Assembly: GCA_008107755.1 (NCBI GenBank)
Contig: VIRH01000058.1
Location: 186,001 to 250,000, forward strand
Direction: 5' to 3'
Origin: Rhodobacterales bacterium
GTDB taxonomy: Bacteria; Pseudomonadota; Alphaproteobacteria; Rhizobiales; Stappiaceae
DNA: 64,000 bases
Shown here: piece after piece, positions 24,666-34,852 of the stretch
Position numbering within the stretch: position 1 is the first letter of the stretch
Layout: the number at the start of each line of letters is the position of its first letter
Program-made: the position numbers and the translations under genes
The notes under the pieces: model-generated
Database searches by the model: none
The model's input: the letters and a program-made list of their open reading frames with translations, nothing else
What the model was told of the DNA's origin: nothing

Positions 24666-26162
24666 CTATTCGTAGTGATCGGCAACGAGCTGATTCAGCA
24701 GGCGCACGCCGTATCCTGAAGCCCAGCTCTGGGAGATATCGTCCTTCGGGGCCCCGAATGCGGTCCCGGCGATATCGAGGTGCGCCCAGGGCACATCATT
24801 GGCGAAACGCTGCAGGAACTGCGCGGCGGTGATCGAGCCGGCCCAGCGACCACCGACATTCTTCACATCCGCATTGGGCGTATCGATCAGCTTGTCATAG
24901 TCCTTCGACAACGGCAGACGCCAGAGCGGTTCGCCGCTTGCCTTCGCGGCGGCCAGAAGGTTGCCCGCCAGATCCTCGTCGTTGGAGAACAGTCCCGCAT
25001 TATGGTTGCCGAGCGCCACAAGCACGGCGCCGGTCAGTGTCGCGAGATCGATCATGATGGCAGGCTTGTATTTCTCCTGCGTATACCAGAGTGCGTCCGC
25101 CAGCACGAGACGCCCTTCCGCGTCGGTGTTCAGGATCTCGATGGTCGTGCCGGACATAGCGGTCACGATGTCCCCCGGCCGCTGCGCATTTCCGTCCGGC
25201 ATGTTTTCCACCAGGCCGATGACCCCGATCACATTCGCCTTGGCGTTTCGCCCGGCGATCGCACGCATTGCCCCTACGACGGCCGCGGCACCGCCCATGT
25301 CGCCCTTCATCTCGTCCATTCCGGCCGCAGGCTTGATCGAAATGCCACCGGTATCGAAGACGACCCCCTTGCCCACCAGCGCCACGGGCGCAGAGTTCTT
25401 CTTGCCGCCGTTCCAGCGCATGACGGCCAGTCGCGGCGGACGGGTGGAGCCCTGCGCGACACCGAGCAGCGCCGCCATCTTGAGCTTCTTCATTTCCTTC
25501 TCGCCGAGAATCTCGACTTCGACGCCGAGCTTCTCCAGTTCCCTGGCTTTGTCGGCAAACTCGACGGGTCCCAGCACGTTGGGCGGCTCATTCACCAGAT
25601 CACGGGCCAGTATGACGCCCTCGGCGACCGCATCGGCAACGCCCCAGGCCTTTTTGGCCGCACGCGGATCGGCGACGGCGATCGTAAGCGAGAGATCCTT
25701 TTCGGTTTCGTCTTCTGCCTTTTTCGATTTGTAGGTGTCGAAAACATAGGCGCGCAGTTTGGCGCCCATCGCGAATTCAGCCACTGCCTCGGCCGAAATC
25801 TCGTAGCCAGCCGGTCCTTCCAGAACCACGGTCGCAGTTTCCGTCTTGCTCTTTTGGAGCTCGGCAAGGACGGCGCCACCAAAGGCGCGCCAGTCCTCCA
25901 GCTGAAGCTCGTCGGGCCCGCCGATCCCGAAAGCGATGAGCCGGTCCAACCCGGTGCCACCCGGCGCGATCAGATTCATCATCGACTTCTTCTTGCCCTT
26001 GAAACCGGCAATCCCGGCGGCGCGCTCCAGGCCGCCTTCGAGCTTCGACGCCACCTCTCCCGCGATGGGTCCGAGCGCGAGATCAGTGCCTGCCAGGACG
26101 ACGGAAACTCCTTTGCCGGGAGCCGCCAACTTGGAAAAAGAGACTTTGGAAAGTCGGGTCAT
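24666..26162 (-). CDS. pepA: Leucyl aminopeptidase (M17 family)
   Basis: A 498-residue cytosolic dizinc aminopeptidase that removes N-terminal residues from peptides; in some bacteria PepA also binds DNA. The M17 signature blocks are present: [29 protein letters not shown] (near residue 265, metal and catalytic residues) and [16 protein letters not shown] (near residue 345). The N-terminal macrodomain-like part is more divergent, as usual. It lies upstream of holC, a common alphaproteobacterial pairing, and is divergent from the lptFG operon across about 290 bases. Confidence 0.96.
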   Translation of the reverse strand: MTRLSKVSFSKLAAPGKGVSVVLAGTDLALGPIAGEVASKLEGGLERAAGIAGFKGKKKSMMNLIAPGGTGLDRLIAFGIGGPDELQLEDWRAFGGAVLAELQKSKTETATVVLEGPAGYEISAEAVAEFAMGAKLRAYVFDTYKSKKAEDETEKDLSLTIAVADPRAAKKAWGVADAVAEGVILARDLVNEPPNVLGPVEFADKARELEKLGVEVEILGEKEMKKLKMAALLGVAQGSTRPPRLAVMRWNGGKKNSAPVALVGKGVVFDTGGISIKPAAGMDEMKGDMGGAAAVVGAMRAIAGRNAKANVIGVIGLVENMPDGNAQRPGDIVTAMSGTTIEILNTDAEGRLVLADALWYTQEKYKPAIMIDLATLTGAVLVALGNHNAGLFSNDEDLAGNLLAAAKASGEPLWRLPLSKDYDKLIDTPNADVKNVGGRWAGSITAAQFLQRFANDVPWAHLDIAGTAFGAPKDDISQSWASGYGVRLLNQLVADHYE

Positions 26163-26454
26163 TCACCTGTCCTTATTGATTTTGGCCCGTGCGTAGATTA
26201 GGTGACGGGCGCGCAGACATCTTCGCTCCTCCCTGCCGACAGACGTCATAGGGCTGCTCGGATGCCTGTTTTCAGAAAGCTGTACCAAGGCGGGAGCCTC
26301 TCGGCAAATCATGGCGTTTCGTTCCTTTCAGAGCAAGTCTGTTCAAAATTAATGTAAATTAACCATTCTTCTTCATGGGCCGTTCACCACATTCCGTGTT
26401 ATTCGGTACGTGGCAGATTTCCGGAATATTCAAAGGCAGTACACCGGCGAACTT

Positions 26455-27630
26455 ATGAAAACGATCGAACGTTACATCATTCGCCGGACAGCGTACGCTT
26501 TCATCCTGACAATCGGGGCCATGACAGGTGTCGTCTGGGCGACCCAGGCGCTGAGACAGCTCGACCTCGTCACGTCCAAGGGCCAGACCATCGTTCAGTT
26601 CATCGGAATCACGATGCTCGCGCTTCCTTTTCTGGTGATCATCGTTGCGCCATTCGCAATGATGATTGCCCTCATCCTCGTGCTCAACGCCCTGTCCGGC
26701 GACAGCGAACTTATCGTCATCGACGCCAGCGGTGGGTCGCGTTTTCTCGTGCTCAAGCCGGTTCTCATCTTCGCGACAGCCGTCATGGTGCTGACAGCGA
26801 GCATGTCGCTCTATGTCGCGCCCCTCGGCCTCGCGGAGTTGCGAACGGAAATCACGCGGGTGCGTGCCGATCTCGTTGCAAACATCGTCAAACCCGGACG
26901 CTTCATCACCGTGGAGAGCGGACTGACATTCCATATTCGCAACCGTTCCGGCAATGGCACGCTGGACGGGCTTCTGCTGCACGACACGCGCGACCCCGAG
27001 ACCACCTTCACCTACCAGGCCGATACCGGACAGATTGTCGAAGCCGGCAAACGCACACTGCTGATCATGCAGAACGGCACGATCCAGCGACGGCCAAAGC
27101 AGGACGGCGACATCTCGATCGTCCGGTTCCAATCCTATGCGTTTGACCTGTCGAACCTCATTCCGGAAACCGGCGAGCCGGTGTTCAAGGCGAGTGAACG
27201 CACCACCGCCAATCTGATGTCACCGGCGGTCGATGACGAATATGCGCAGACAAACGCCGAAAAGCTCAAGACCGAACTCCATGAGCGTTTTTCGCAACCG
27301 CTCTATTGCCTGGCCTTCAGCCTGATCGTATTCGCCTTCCTCGGCAAGGCGCGGACAACCCGTCAGGGGCGAGGCCTTGCCGTTGTCGGCGCCATCGCAT
27401 CCTGCGTTCTTCTGAGAACAACAGGCTTTGGCGTGACGGCGATTTCAGGCGACACCACGGCTCTTCTTGCTCTTCTGTACGTCGTTCCGCTTGCCGGCAT
27501 GGCAATTGCCGCCATCTCTATTTTCAGGGATCAGGGTGGAAGCGAATCGAGATTGGCGAGCCGGATGCATCTGGCGATCCAGGAGCGAATGGAAGCCTTC
27601 AACAAGCGGCGACAGGGGGGCGTGGCATGA
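26455..27630 (+). CDS. lptF: LPS export permease LptF
   Basis: LptF is one of two inner-membrane subunits that, with LptB, extract lipopolysaccharide and pass it to LptC. The 391-residue protein begins MKTIERYIIRRTAYAFILTIGAMTGVVWATQALRQLDLVTSKGQ, a typical YjgP/YjgQ start. Three hydrophobic segments precede a periplasmic beta-rich domain (VESGLTFHIRNRSGNGTLDGLLLHD), and three more follow (SLIVFAFLGKARTTRQGRG onward). The frame is open 15 codons upstream, but family alignment favours the ATG at 26455. Its stop overlaps the lptG start by 4 bases. It heads a six-gene envelope operon. Confidence 0.94.
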   Translation: MKTIERYIIRRTAYAFILTIGAMTGVVWATQALRQLDLVTSKGQTIVQFIGITMLALPFLVIIVAPFAMMIALILVLNALSGDSELIVIDASGGSRFLVLKPVLIFATAVMVLTASMSLYVAPLGLAELRTEITRVRADLVANIVKPGRFITVESGLTFHIRNRSGNGTLDGLLLHDTRDPETTFTYQADTGQIVEAGKRTLLIMQNGTIQRRPKQDGDISIVRFQSYAFDLSNLIPETGEPVFKASERTTANLMSPAVDDEYAQTNAEKLKTELHERFSQPLYCLAFSLIVFAFLGKARTTRQGRGLAVVGAIASCVLLRTTGFGVTAISGDTTALLALLYVVPLAGMAIAAISIFRDQGGSESRLASRMHLAIQERMEAFNKRRQGGVA

Positions 27631-28721
27631 TCCTCGGACGTACGCTTTCCGTCTATTTTTCCGGCCGTTTCCTGAAGGCCATCCTTGGACTGTTTCTGTT
27701 CGCTGCGGTCCTGATCTTCCTTTTCGACGTTCTTGAACTTGTCCGTCGCGGCGGCGACCGTGAAGGGTTCTCGGTTCTGCGTGTCGCCCTCATATCCGCA
27801 CTGCGCGTGCCGCTATTGCTGGAGCAGGTCATCCCCTTCACCGTCCTGTTCGGTGCGATCGCCGCCTTTGTGACCTTGAGCCGCGCGCTGGAACTGGTCG
27901 TTGCGAGAGCGTCCGGGATTTCAGTGTGGCAGTTTTCGTTTCCCGCGATCGCCGTCGGCATCGTGCTCGGTGTCCTGTCCGTAACCGTCTACAACCCGGC
28001 GGCGGTCTGGTTCCAGCACAAGTCAGATGAAGTAGCCGCCGGTCTTTTCGGGTCCGAGCAAAGCTTCCTGCTCCAGTCCTCGAGTGATATCTGGGTGCGG
28101 CAGGATGGTCTCGACGGCGAATCCGTGCTGCTTGCCAAGCAGATGCTCGACCAGGGCACGCGCCTGCTCGGGGTCACCATATTCACCTTCGACAAGACCG
28201 GCACCTTCCGTGAGCGCATAGAAGCCTCCGAAGCCCGTCTGGGCGACAAGATCTGGTACCTGGACGACGCGATCGTCTATACGACAGAGCAAGATCCACA
28301 GCCTTATGGGCGCTATGAGGTCAGCACATTTCTGACCGCGACTGAGGTGCGCGAGAGCATCGGGTCGCCCGAATCAATTTCATTCTGGAAACTGCCCCGC
28401 TTCATCGAACTGGCCAGAAACGCAGGGTTACCTGCCTACCGCTACAATTTGCAGTATCAGACTCTCCTCGCCCGCCCGCTTCTTTTGGTCGCGATGATTT
28501 TGATCGCTGCGGCAGTTTCCCTTAAAGTTTCGAGGTTTGGTGGATTGGGCAAGATGATTCTGGGTGGAATCCTGTCCGGGTTCGTGCTTTACGTTCTAAC
28601 CGAGCTCGCCAAGGATTTTGGAGGAGCGGGTATCGTCCCGCCCCTCGTGGCTGCGTGGGCGCCAGGAATATTCGGGGTACTTATGGGGTTAACGATTCTC
28701 TTGCATCAGGAAGACGGCTAG
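27627..28721 (+). CDS. lptG: LPS export permease LptG
   Basis: The partner of LptF, 364 residues, same YjgP/YjgQ fold. It starts MILGRTLSVYFSGRFLKAILGLFLFAAVLIFLFDVLELVRRGGD, and the family motif LLEQVIPFTVLFGAIAAFVTLSRALELVVARASG is present near residue 65. A periplasmic domain and three C-terminal helices follow (LLVAMILIAAAVSLKVSRFGG). The ATG overlaps the lptF stop (ATGA), which decides this start over longer in-frame alternatives. The lptD gene begins 4 bases after its stop. Confidence 0.95.
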   Translation: MILGRTLSVYFSGRFLKAILGLFLFAAVLIFLFDVLELVRRGGDREGFSVLRVALISALRVPLLLEQVIPFTVLFGAIAAFVTLSRALELVVARASGISVWQFSFPAIAVGIVLGVLSVTVYNPAAVWFQHKSDEVAAGLFGSEQSFLLQSSSDIWVRQDGLDGESVLLAKQMLDQGTRLLGVTIFTFDKTGTFRERIEASEARLGDKIWYLDDAIVYTTEQDPQPYGRYEVSTFLTATEVRESIGSPESISFWKLPRFIELARNAGLPAYRYNLQYQTLLARPLLLVAMILIAAAVSLKVSRFGGLGKMILGGILSGFVLYVLTELAKDFGGAGIVPPLVAAWAPGIFGVLMGLTILLHQEDG

Positions 28722-28725
28722 GGCG

Positions 28726-31098
28726 ATGTCTGTTCCGTTTTTCTTGAACAAAGAGATATTGGCCAATAGGGGCAAACTGCTGGCGGCGGCGAGTGCCATC
28801 GCCATCGCGATTTCGTTTGCGCCCCATGCCATCGTTGGCTCCGTCGCCCAGGATCTGGCCCAGGGACTGGGGACGAATCTGGACCCGTCGGCCGAACTGA
28901 TCCTGGAATCGAACGAGATCACCTATGATTTCGACCGCGACCTGATCGTTGCCAACGGAAATGTTCAGGTCTTCTACGACGACAATACGGTTCAGGCCCA
29001 ACAGATCGTCTTCGACCGCAAGAGCGGTCAGCTCAAGGCGAACGGAAACGTCATTTTCATCGAGGCGAACGGAAACGTCGTCCGCACTTCGGAATTGACG
29101 CTTTCGGAAGACTTCTCGCAAGGCTTCGCCAATGCCCTGCAGATCGACACGACGCGTCGCACACGTTTTATCGCGGAGAAAGCGGAGCGCGAAAACAGCA
29201 ACGTCACGACGATCACGAACGGCGTCTATACAGTCTATACCAGGGCGACCAACCCGCCGACCAAACCGCCGCTTTGGCGCGTTCGGGCGGAAAAGATCAT
29301 CCATAACCAGCAGGAAAAGGTGATCCGATTCGAGAACGCCGCGTTCGAGGTCTATGGAAAGCCGATCGCCTGGCTGCCGTACTTGTCGATGCCGGATCCG
29401 ACGGTGACACGTAAGTCAGGCTTCCTGATGCCGAATGGTATCGTCAACGACAAGCTCGGTTACGGCGTCACTGTTCCCTACTATTGGGCGCTCAGCCCTT
29501 ATTACGATGCGACAACGACAGTAACTCCTCTGACCAATCAGGGTCTCTTCACGGACGTCCAGTACCGTCAGAGTTTCAGTTCGGGCAATATCAGCGTCTC
29601 GGCTGCCGGCATCTACCAGACAAACCCGAATGAGTTCACCACGAACCGGGCCAACGAACGTATACGCGGAGCGGTCAGCTCCACGGCGTCCTTCAGTCTC
29701 GCACGAGACTGGACGCTGGGTTGGAACGTCACCTACAAGAGCGATCGCGCTTTCTTCAATGATTACTCGATGGCGAGTTTCGGCGGCGGAGACCCCTCAG
29801 AGATCTACCTGGAAGGGAACAGCGAAAGAAACGCATTGAGTGTGCGCGCCTATGCCTTCCAGATTTCGCAAGCCGACTACACCGACAGCGAATTCGACGC
29901 GGACGGGTTCTCTCCGGTCGGCAGTTCGCTCCAGACCAAGCAGCCCTTCGTTCTGCCGGTCGCCGATTACGACTATGTGTTCGCCGATCCCATCTTCGCC
30001 GGCGAACTGTCGCTGACTGCGAATTTCACCACCCTCACCCGCGACGAGACCGATGCATTTTCGGTCGACGGTGGCACGACCGCGAAATTTCGAGGCATCG
30101 ATGGTACCTTTTCGCGTGCCTCAATCGAAAGTGAGTGGCGCAAGACGATCATCGGTCCTCTCGGCCAGTCCTTCACGCCATTTGCCTATGCACGTGGAGA
30201 TCTGTTCTTCCTCGCCTCGCCGGATGCGGACGTGACGGCCCTGAGTGGCGAAACCCTGGTCGGTCGCGCAATGCCCGCCGTCGGCCTTGAATACCGCTAT
30301 CCGTTCATTGCCACCTTCAACGGCGGCAATCAGATCCTCGAACCGATGGCCCAGATCGTCGCGCGCCCCAACGAACAGCATATCGGCGAACTTCCCAACG
30401 ACGACGCACAGAGCATTGTCTTCGACACGACGACTCTGTTCGACTATGACAAGTTCTCCGGTTTCGACCGCGCGGAAGGCGGTACGCGTCTCAATGTCGG
30501 CCTTAACTACAAGCTGCAGCTGGACGGCGGCTATTATCTGAGCGGGCTGTTCGGACGGTCCTATCAGCTCGCGGGCGATAACTCCTACGCTATTCCGGAC
30601 ATTCTCGGCGCTACGGAAGATTCCGGTCTGGCAAGCGACCTTTCCGATTATGTCGGCAGCCTCTATCTGGATACGCAATACGGCGTGAAGCTTGGTGCGC
30701 AGGCACGGTTCGACAAGGACGATCTGACCGTAAGCCGCCTGCAGGCGCAGGCGACAGCGATCTACGGCCCCGTCGTCTCCAATCTCGCATATGCATTCCT
30801 GGATGCGCAGCCAGATGTCGGTATTGATGACCCGCGTGAGGAGCTGCTGGGGTCCGCCAGCCTCCGGCTTGAGGAAAACTGGCGTCTGTTCGGTTCCATG
30901 CGCTACGATCTGGAAAACAGCAACGTGGTGCAGAACGGTCTTGGTCTCGGTTACGACGACGAGGGCTTCTCCCTGTCGGTCTCCTACGCCGAAGACCGAA
31001 GCCGAAATGATGGCGACCAAGTCAACCGGACGCTTTTTTTCCGGGTAGGATTGCGGACCATTGGCAATACGCAAGTTTCCAGTGGCGCCCTGAACTAA
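28726..31098 (+). CDS. lptD: LPS-assembly outer-membrane protein LptD
   Basis: LptD forms the outer-membrane barrel that, with LptE, inserts lipopolysaccharide into the outer leaflet. The 790-residue protein has a signal peptide (hydrophobic run LLAAASAIAIAISFAPHAIV). A periplasmic beta-jellyroll (OstA/LptA-like) follows at about residues 45-140: AELILESNEITYDFDRDLIV and VQAQQIVFDRKSGQLKANG. The remainder is a large barrel with alternating strands ending in aromatic residues. I find no cysteine in the whole chain, so the interdomain disulfides that gate E. coli LptD assembly cannot form. It lies between lptG and a SurA-like chaperone gene, which supports the assignment. Confidence 0.94.
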   Translation: MSVPFFLNKEILANRGKLLAAASAIAIAISFAPHAIVGSVAQDLAQGLGTNLDPSAELILESNEITYDFDRDLIVANGNVQVFYDDNTVQAQQIVFDRKSGQLKANGNVIFIEANGNVVRTSELTLSEDFSQGFANALQIDTTRRTRFIAEKAERENSNVTTITNGVYTVYTRATNPPTKPPLWRVRAEKIIHNQQEKVIRFENAAFEVYGKPIAWLPYLSMPDPTVTRKSGFLMPNGIVNDKLGYGVTVPYYWALSPYYDATTTVTPLTNQGLFTDVQYRQSFSSGNISVSAAGIYQTNPNEFTTNRANERIRGAVSSTASFSLARDWTLGWNVTYKSDRAFFNDYSMASFGGGDPSEIYLEGNSERNALSVRAYAFQISQADYTDSEFDADGFSPVGSSLQTKQPFVLPVADYDYVFADPIFAGELSLTANFTTLTRDETDAFSVDGGTTAKFRGIDGTFSRASIESEWRKTIIGPLGQSFTPFAYARGDLFFLASPDADVTALSGETLVGRAMPAVGLEYRYPFIATFNGGNQILEPMAQIVARPNEQHIGELPNDDAQSIVFDTTTLFDYDKFSGFDRAEGGTRLNVGLNYKLQLDGGYYLSGLFGRSYQLAGDNSYAIPDILGATEDSGLASDLSDYVGSLYLDTQYGVKLGAQARFDKDDLTVSRLQAQATAIYGPVVSNLAYAFLDAQPDVGIDDPREELLGSASLRLEENWRLFGSMRYDLENSNVVQNGLGLGYDDEGFSLSVSYAEDRSRNDGDQVNRTLFFRVGLRTIGNTQVSSGALN

Positions 31099-31276
31099 TA
31101 CGTAAAATTGCCGATAAGCCGATTACGCGCAATTTGTTTCGCCCCGGCCATCATGCCGCCAAGAAATCTGGCATGATACTCGGATACTTTGAAATCAGTG
31201 CCACGATATGCGAAACATCATGGCAACAAGAGTCACTCTTCGGCTTGGCTGCACGCCAACACAGTTGGATTACGTA

Positions 31277-32197
31277 ATGCGACTTCGTCTCGTTCCGGTT
31301 CTTTTCGGTCTCATCCTCGCGCTCGCGGTTCAGGCGCAGATGCCTGCGCATGCCGCGATCAAGGTCATCGTCAACGATGTTCCGATCACGGATTATGACA
31401 TCTCGCAGCGGGCGCGGCTGATCGTGCTGACACAGCGCAAGTCTGCCGCGGCTGCCAAGCAGCAGGCGCAGGAAGAACTGGTCGATGATCAGGTGAAGCT
31501 TGCCGAAGCCAAGAGAGTTGGCGTCGACATCGGCCAGTCGCAAGTGGACAACGCCTTCAACAACATCGCCCGCAACATCAAGATGTCCCCTGCCCAGCTT
31601 TCCGGGGCTCTCCGCAAGGGCGGCGTCCAACCGGAAGCCCTCAAGCAGCGCCTCAAGGCGCAACTCGCCTGGAGCGAAGTTCTGCAGCGACGCTTCAGCG
31701 GACGCATTGAAGTGGATGAGAGCGATATCATCGCGGAGCTCAAGAAGACGGACGAAGCAGAGCGCCAGAAATCCATCGAATACAATCTGAAACGCATCAT
31801 CGTCGTCGTTCCCAAGAATTCCTCCGGTGGTTTCAAGTCCAAGCGCAAGAGCGAAAGCAACCAGATCCGGTCCAGCTTCAGCGGCTGTGACACGTCCGGC
31901 GAGCTACTCGGCAAATATCAGGAAGTCGTGGTGCAGCCTATCGGTCACCGCCTCGAAACCGAACTGCCTGAGGACCTGCGCAAAGAGATCGGCTCCATGC
32001 AGACCGGCGAACTCACCAAACCTTCGACCACGCCGGTGGGTTACGAGATGATTGCGCTTTGCGGCAAGCGAGAGATTGCCTCCGACATTGCCGTGCGTAC
32101 TAAGCTCGAAAACGAACTGCGCGCGAAAGAAGGCGAAAGCCAGTCCAGACGCTATCTGATGGAAGTGCGCCGCCGCGCGACCATCATTTATCGCTGA
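31277..32197 (+). CDS. surA: SurA-like periplasmic chaperone/peptidyl-prolyl isomerase
   Basis: A 306-residue exported protein. The signal peptide is MRLRLVPVLFGLILALAVQAQ, with likely cleavage after AHA. A SurA N-terminal domain follows (IKVIVNDVPITDYDISQRARLIVL, then LVDDQVKLAEAKRVGVDIGQSQVDNAF), with one parvulin-like region after residue about 160. The parvulin domain is degenerate, so it may act mainly as a chaperone for outer-membrane proteins such as LptD, encoded just upstream. In-frame ATGs lie further upstream at 31208 and 31220; 31277 is chosen because it begins a classical signal peptide. pdxA starts 5 bases after its stop, making a continuous operon. Confidence 0.87.
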   Translation: MRLRLVPVLFGLILALAVQAQMPAHAAIKVIVNDVPITDYDISQRARLIVLTQRKSAAAAKQQAQEELVDDQVKLAEAKRVGVDIGQSQVDNAFNNIARNIKMSPAQLSGALRKGGVQPEALKQRLKAQLAWSEVLQRRFSGRIEVDESDIIAELKKTDEAERQKSIEYNLKRIIVVVPKNSSGGFKSKRKSESNQIRSSFSGCDTSGELLGKYQEVVVQPIGHRLETELPEDLRKEIGSMQTGELTKPSTTPVGYEMIALCGKREIASDIAVRTKLENELRAKEGESQSRRYLMEVRRRATIIYR

Positions 32198-32202
32198 CGC
32201 TG

Positions 32203-33222
32203 ATGCGCCCTCGCAAACAGCCTCTCGCCGTCAGCATGGGGGAACCCGCAGGGATTGGCCCCGACCTCGCAATCCAGGCCTGGATCGGACGACGCGCTCT
32301 CTCGCTCCCACCGTTTTACGTCCGCGGCGACCTGTCGCTGCTTGCGCAGCGTGCAGACCGGCTGGGCCTGAAAATCGCTCTGGAAGACGCGACGCCTCAA
32401 ACCGCATCCGCCATATTCCCAAAGGCGCTCCCGGTCGTTCAGACTGGGCCCGCGCTCACAGACCGGGCCGGAGAGGAACACTCCGAAACCGCCGGGTCAG
32501 TCGTCAGCGCGATTGAGGAAAGCGTGGCGGATGTCGCCACTGGAGATGCTGCCGGGCTTGTGACCCTGCCGATCAACAAGGCGGCGCTCTACAAGACCGG
32601 ATTTTCCTTTCCCGGCCATACCGAATTTCTCGGCGAACTTTCCCTCAAGCACTGGCCGGAAGAAAAAGCACGGCCTGTGATGATGATTGCCGGTCCGGAA
32701 CTCATGGTGGTGCCGGCGACCATTCATATTGCGCTCAAGGACGTCCCCTCCACTCTAACGACCGATCTGATCGTCGAGACCGCAGAGATCACGTACAGGG
32801 ACATGAAAGAACGGTTCGGCTTTCAGCATCCCCGTCTTGCGCTTTGCGGACTTAACCCGCACGCCGGTGAAAACGGAACCATGGGAAGGGAAGACCTCGA
32901 CGTCATCGTTCCGGCCATCGAACGCCTGAAAGGCATGGGAATCGACGCCACGGGACCGCATCCGGCCGATACCCTGTTTCACCCGGCTGCACGCAGAACC
33001 TATGACTGCGTCATAGGCATGTATCACGACCAGGTGCTGGTGCCGGCCAAAACCATCGGGTTCGATGACAGCGTGAACGTAACACTCGGCCTTCCCTTCA
33101 TCAGAACGTCACCCGATCACGGGACAGCGTACGGTCTTGCCGGCAAGGGCATGGCCAAGGTCGACAGCTTCGCCGCATCTCTTCGCCTCGCGAGCGCGCT
33201 TGCAAATCCGGACAAGGTTTGA
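32203..33222 (+). CDS. pdxA: 4-hydroxythreonine-4-phosphate dehydrogenase
   Basis: PdxA oxidises 4-phosphohydroxy-threonine in the DXP-dependent route to pyridoxal 5'-phosphate. The 339-residue protein starts with [20 protein letters not shown]. It carries the metal and substrate blocks [85 protein letters not shown]. These provide the conserved metal-binding histidines. It follows surA by 5 bases and overlaps rsmA by one base (TGATG). The surA-pdxA-rsmA order is conserved from E. coli to alphaproteobacteria. Confidence 0.97.
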   Translation: MRPRKQPLAVSMGEPAGIGPDLAIQAWIGRRALSLPPFYVRGDLSLLAQRADRLGLKIALEDATPQTASAIFPKALPVVQTGPALTDRAGEEHSETAGSVVSAIEESVADVATGDAAGLVTLPINKAALYKTGFSFPGHTEFLGELSLKHWPEEKARPVMMIAGPELMVVPATIHIALKDVPSTLTTDLIVETAEITYRDMKERFGFQHPRLALCGLNPHAGENGTMGREDLDVIVPAIERLKGMGIDATGPHPADTLFHPAARRTYDCVIGMYHDQVLVPAKTIGFDDSVNVTLGLPFIRTSPDHGTAYGLAGKGMAKVDSFAASLRLASALANPDKV

Positions 33223-34073
33223 TGGCTCAGATCGATGACCTTCCGCCTCTGCGAGACGTTATCGCAGCGCACGGACTTGCGGCAAAAAAATCGCTTGGCC
33301 AGAACTTCCTTCTGGATCTCAATCTCACCTCCCGCATCGCGCGTTCGGCGGGTAGCCTTGAGGATTGTACCGTTCTCGAAATCGGTCCGGGGCCGGGCGG
33401 CCTGACGCGCGCCTTGCTCGCGGCGGGAGCCAGGAAGGTGGTCGCGATCGAGAAGGATGACCGTTGCCTGCCTGCGCTAGCCGAGATCAGCAGCCACTAT
33501 CCGGGCCGGCTGGAAGTGATCGAAGGCGATGCCTTGCGGCTTGACCCTGTCGCGCTGACAGGCGGCGGGAAGGTACGCATCGCTGCGAACCTTCCCTACA
33601 ACGTTGGAACACAGCTTCTGATCAACTGGATCACGACACCGGACTGGCCCCCGTTCTGGTCCTCGCTGACGCTCATGTTCCAGAAGGAGGTCGGGGACCG
33701 GATTACGGCAGATCCCGGTTCGAAGGCGTACGGGCGTCTCGGTGTGCTGGCTGGGTGGCGCTGCAAGGGGGGCAAGCTCTTCGACATCAGTCCGAAGGCC
33801 TTCACTCCGCCGCCGAAGGTCACCTCGGCCGTGGTCCATCTGACGCCGAACCCAACACCATTGCCGTGCGACCTCGCTGCCCTGGAAAAGATCACCGCGG
33901 CCGCATTCGGCCAGCGCCGCAAGATGCTGCGCGCCAGCCTGAAAGCGCTCTCCCCCGACGCGGAAGAGCTCATTCAAAAAGCCGGATTGAGCCCGACGGC
34001 AAGGGCCGAAGAAATCGACATCGCCGGTTTCGTGTCGCTGGCCAGTACCTTTGGAGATGCGAAGGCTCTATGA
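33222..34073 (+). CDS. rsmA: 16S rRNA (A1518/A1519) dimethyltransferase RsmA/KsgA
   Basis: RsmA dimethylates two adjacent adenosines near the 3' end of 16S rRNA, a late checkpoint in 30S assembly; its loss gives kasugamycin resistance. The 283-residue protein has the N-terminal LGQNFLLD (residues 25-32), SAM-binding [14 protein letters not shown] (residues 53-66), the catalytic NLPYN motif and the C-terminal helical domain with [16 protein letters not shown]. The ATG at 33222 overlaps the pdxA stop. A hairpin lies after the stop before the converging gmk gene. Confidence 0.96.
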   Translation: MAQIDDLPPLRDVIAAHGLAAKKSLGQNFLLDLNLTSRIARSAGSLEDCTVLEIGPGPGGLTRALLAAGARKVVAIEKDDRCLPALAEISSHYPGRLEVIEGDALRLDPVALTGGGKVRIAANLPYNVGTQLLINWITTPDWPPFWSSLTLMFQKEVGDRITADPGSKAYGRLGVLAGWRCKGGKLFDISPKAFTPPPKVTSAVVHLTPNPTPLPCDLAALEKITAAAFGQRRKMLRASLKALSPDAEELIQKAGLSPTARAEEIDIAGFVSLASTFGDAKAL

Positions 34074-34110
34074 GCCGGTACGCCGCGTGCGACATTGGCC
34101 GCGTACGACG

Positions 34111-34130
34111 CGCCCGGCTTACGCCGGGCG
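34111..34130. terminator. Hairpin between convergent rsmA and gmk genes
   Basis: CGCCCGGC (34111-34118) pairs perfectly with GCCGGGCG (34123-34130) around a TTAC loop, 37 bases after rsmA and 7 bases before the gmk stop. There is no clear T-run on either strand, so it is a weak terminator or an mRNA-end protector serving both operons. Confidence 0.55.
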
Positions 34131-34137
34131 ATTGCAA

Positions 34138-34848
34138 TCAATCGCTGGGGCCGTCGGCCTCTTCGCCGAGTTCCTCTTCCAGATCATCGACCATGCCCTG
34201 GATAAGCGGTCCGATCTTGGGCGAGCGGAACTGCTTGAGACGTTCAGCCTTCAGGATCGCCCGGACATTTTCGTATGCCCGCTCCAGATCGTCGTTGACG
34301 ACGACATAGTCGTATTCGGACCAGTGTCGCATCTCGCCGACGGCCGTCTTCATGCGCTTTGAGATGACTTCGTGCGTGTCTTCCGCACGCCTGTGCAGAC
34401 GCGACTTCATTTCAGCGATGGAGGGGGGCAGAATGAAGATGGAAACCACATCGTCGCGCATCTTCTCATACAGCTGAAAGGTGCCCTGAATGTCGATATC
34501 GAACAGGATGTCCCGACCGCTTTCGATGGCTTCCTCGACCGGACCACGCGGCGTTGCGTAATAGTTGCCGTGCACCTCCGCCCATTCGAGAAGCTCGCCG
34601 TGATCGCGCATCTGCTCGAAACGCTTGGAATCGATGAAATGGTAATGCACGCCATCGACTTCGCTGGACCGCCGGGGGCGGCTCGTCACGGAGATCGACA
34701 GTGCCAGATTTTCTTCCTGGTCGAGGAGCAGGCGGGCGATCGTAGATTTGCCCGCTCCCGAGGGAGACGAAAGAACCAGCATCAGCCCGCGCCGCTGCTG
34801 CTCGGCTTCATCGGCACTTACGGTTGTTCCTTTTGGCGCGGCGGTCAT
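34138..34848 (-). CDS. gmk: Guanylate kinase
   Basis: Gmk phosphorylates GMP to GDP. The 236-residue protein has the P-loop SSPSGAGKST (residues 27-36), the GMP-binding block SVTSRPRRSSEVDGVHYHFI and the lid region RRAEDTHEVISKRMK. The frame extends 10 codons upstream (MSRYRTWSDP), overlapping yicC. The ATG at 34848 leaves a 4-base gap and has GGAG about 9 bases upstream, so it is preferred. The C-terminus has a short acidic tail (DDLEEELGEEADG). It is the last gene of the yicC-gmk pair. Confidence 0.96.
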   Translation of the reverse strand: MTAAPKGTTVSADEAEQQRRGLMLVLSSPSGAGKSTIARLLLDQEENLALSISVTSRPRRSSEVDGVHYHFIDSKRFEQMRDHGELLEWAEVHGNYYATPRGPVEEAIESGRDILFDIDIQGTFQLYEKMRDDVVSIFILPPSIAEMKSRLHRRAEDTHEVISKRMKTAVGEMRHWSEYDYVVVNDDLERAYENVRAILKAERLKQFRSPKIGPLIQGMVDDLEEELGEEADGPSD

Positions 34849-34852
34849 GGGG

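Noticed and set aside
24780..26201. 473-residue open frame on the plus strand opposite pepA
   Set aside because: It is the antisense shadow of a firmly identified leucyl aminopeptidase gene; composition is Arg/His/Gly-rich with no family motif.
26349..26362. TTAATGTAAATTAA near the lptF promoter as a CtrA site
   Set aside because: The spacing is 6 rather than 7 bases, so it fails the consensus; AT-rich chance match is likely.
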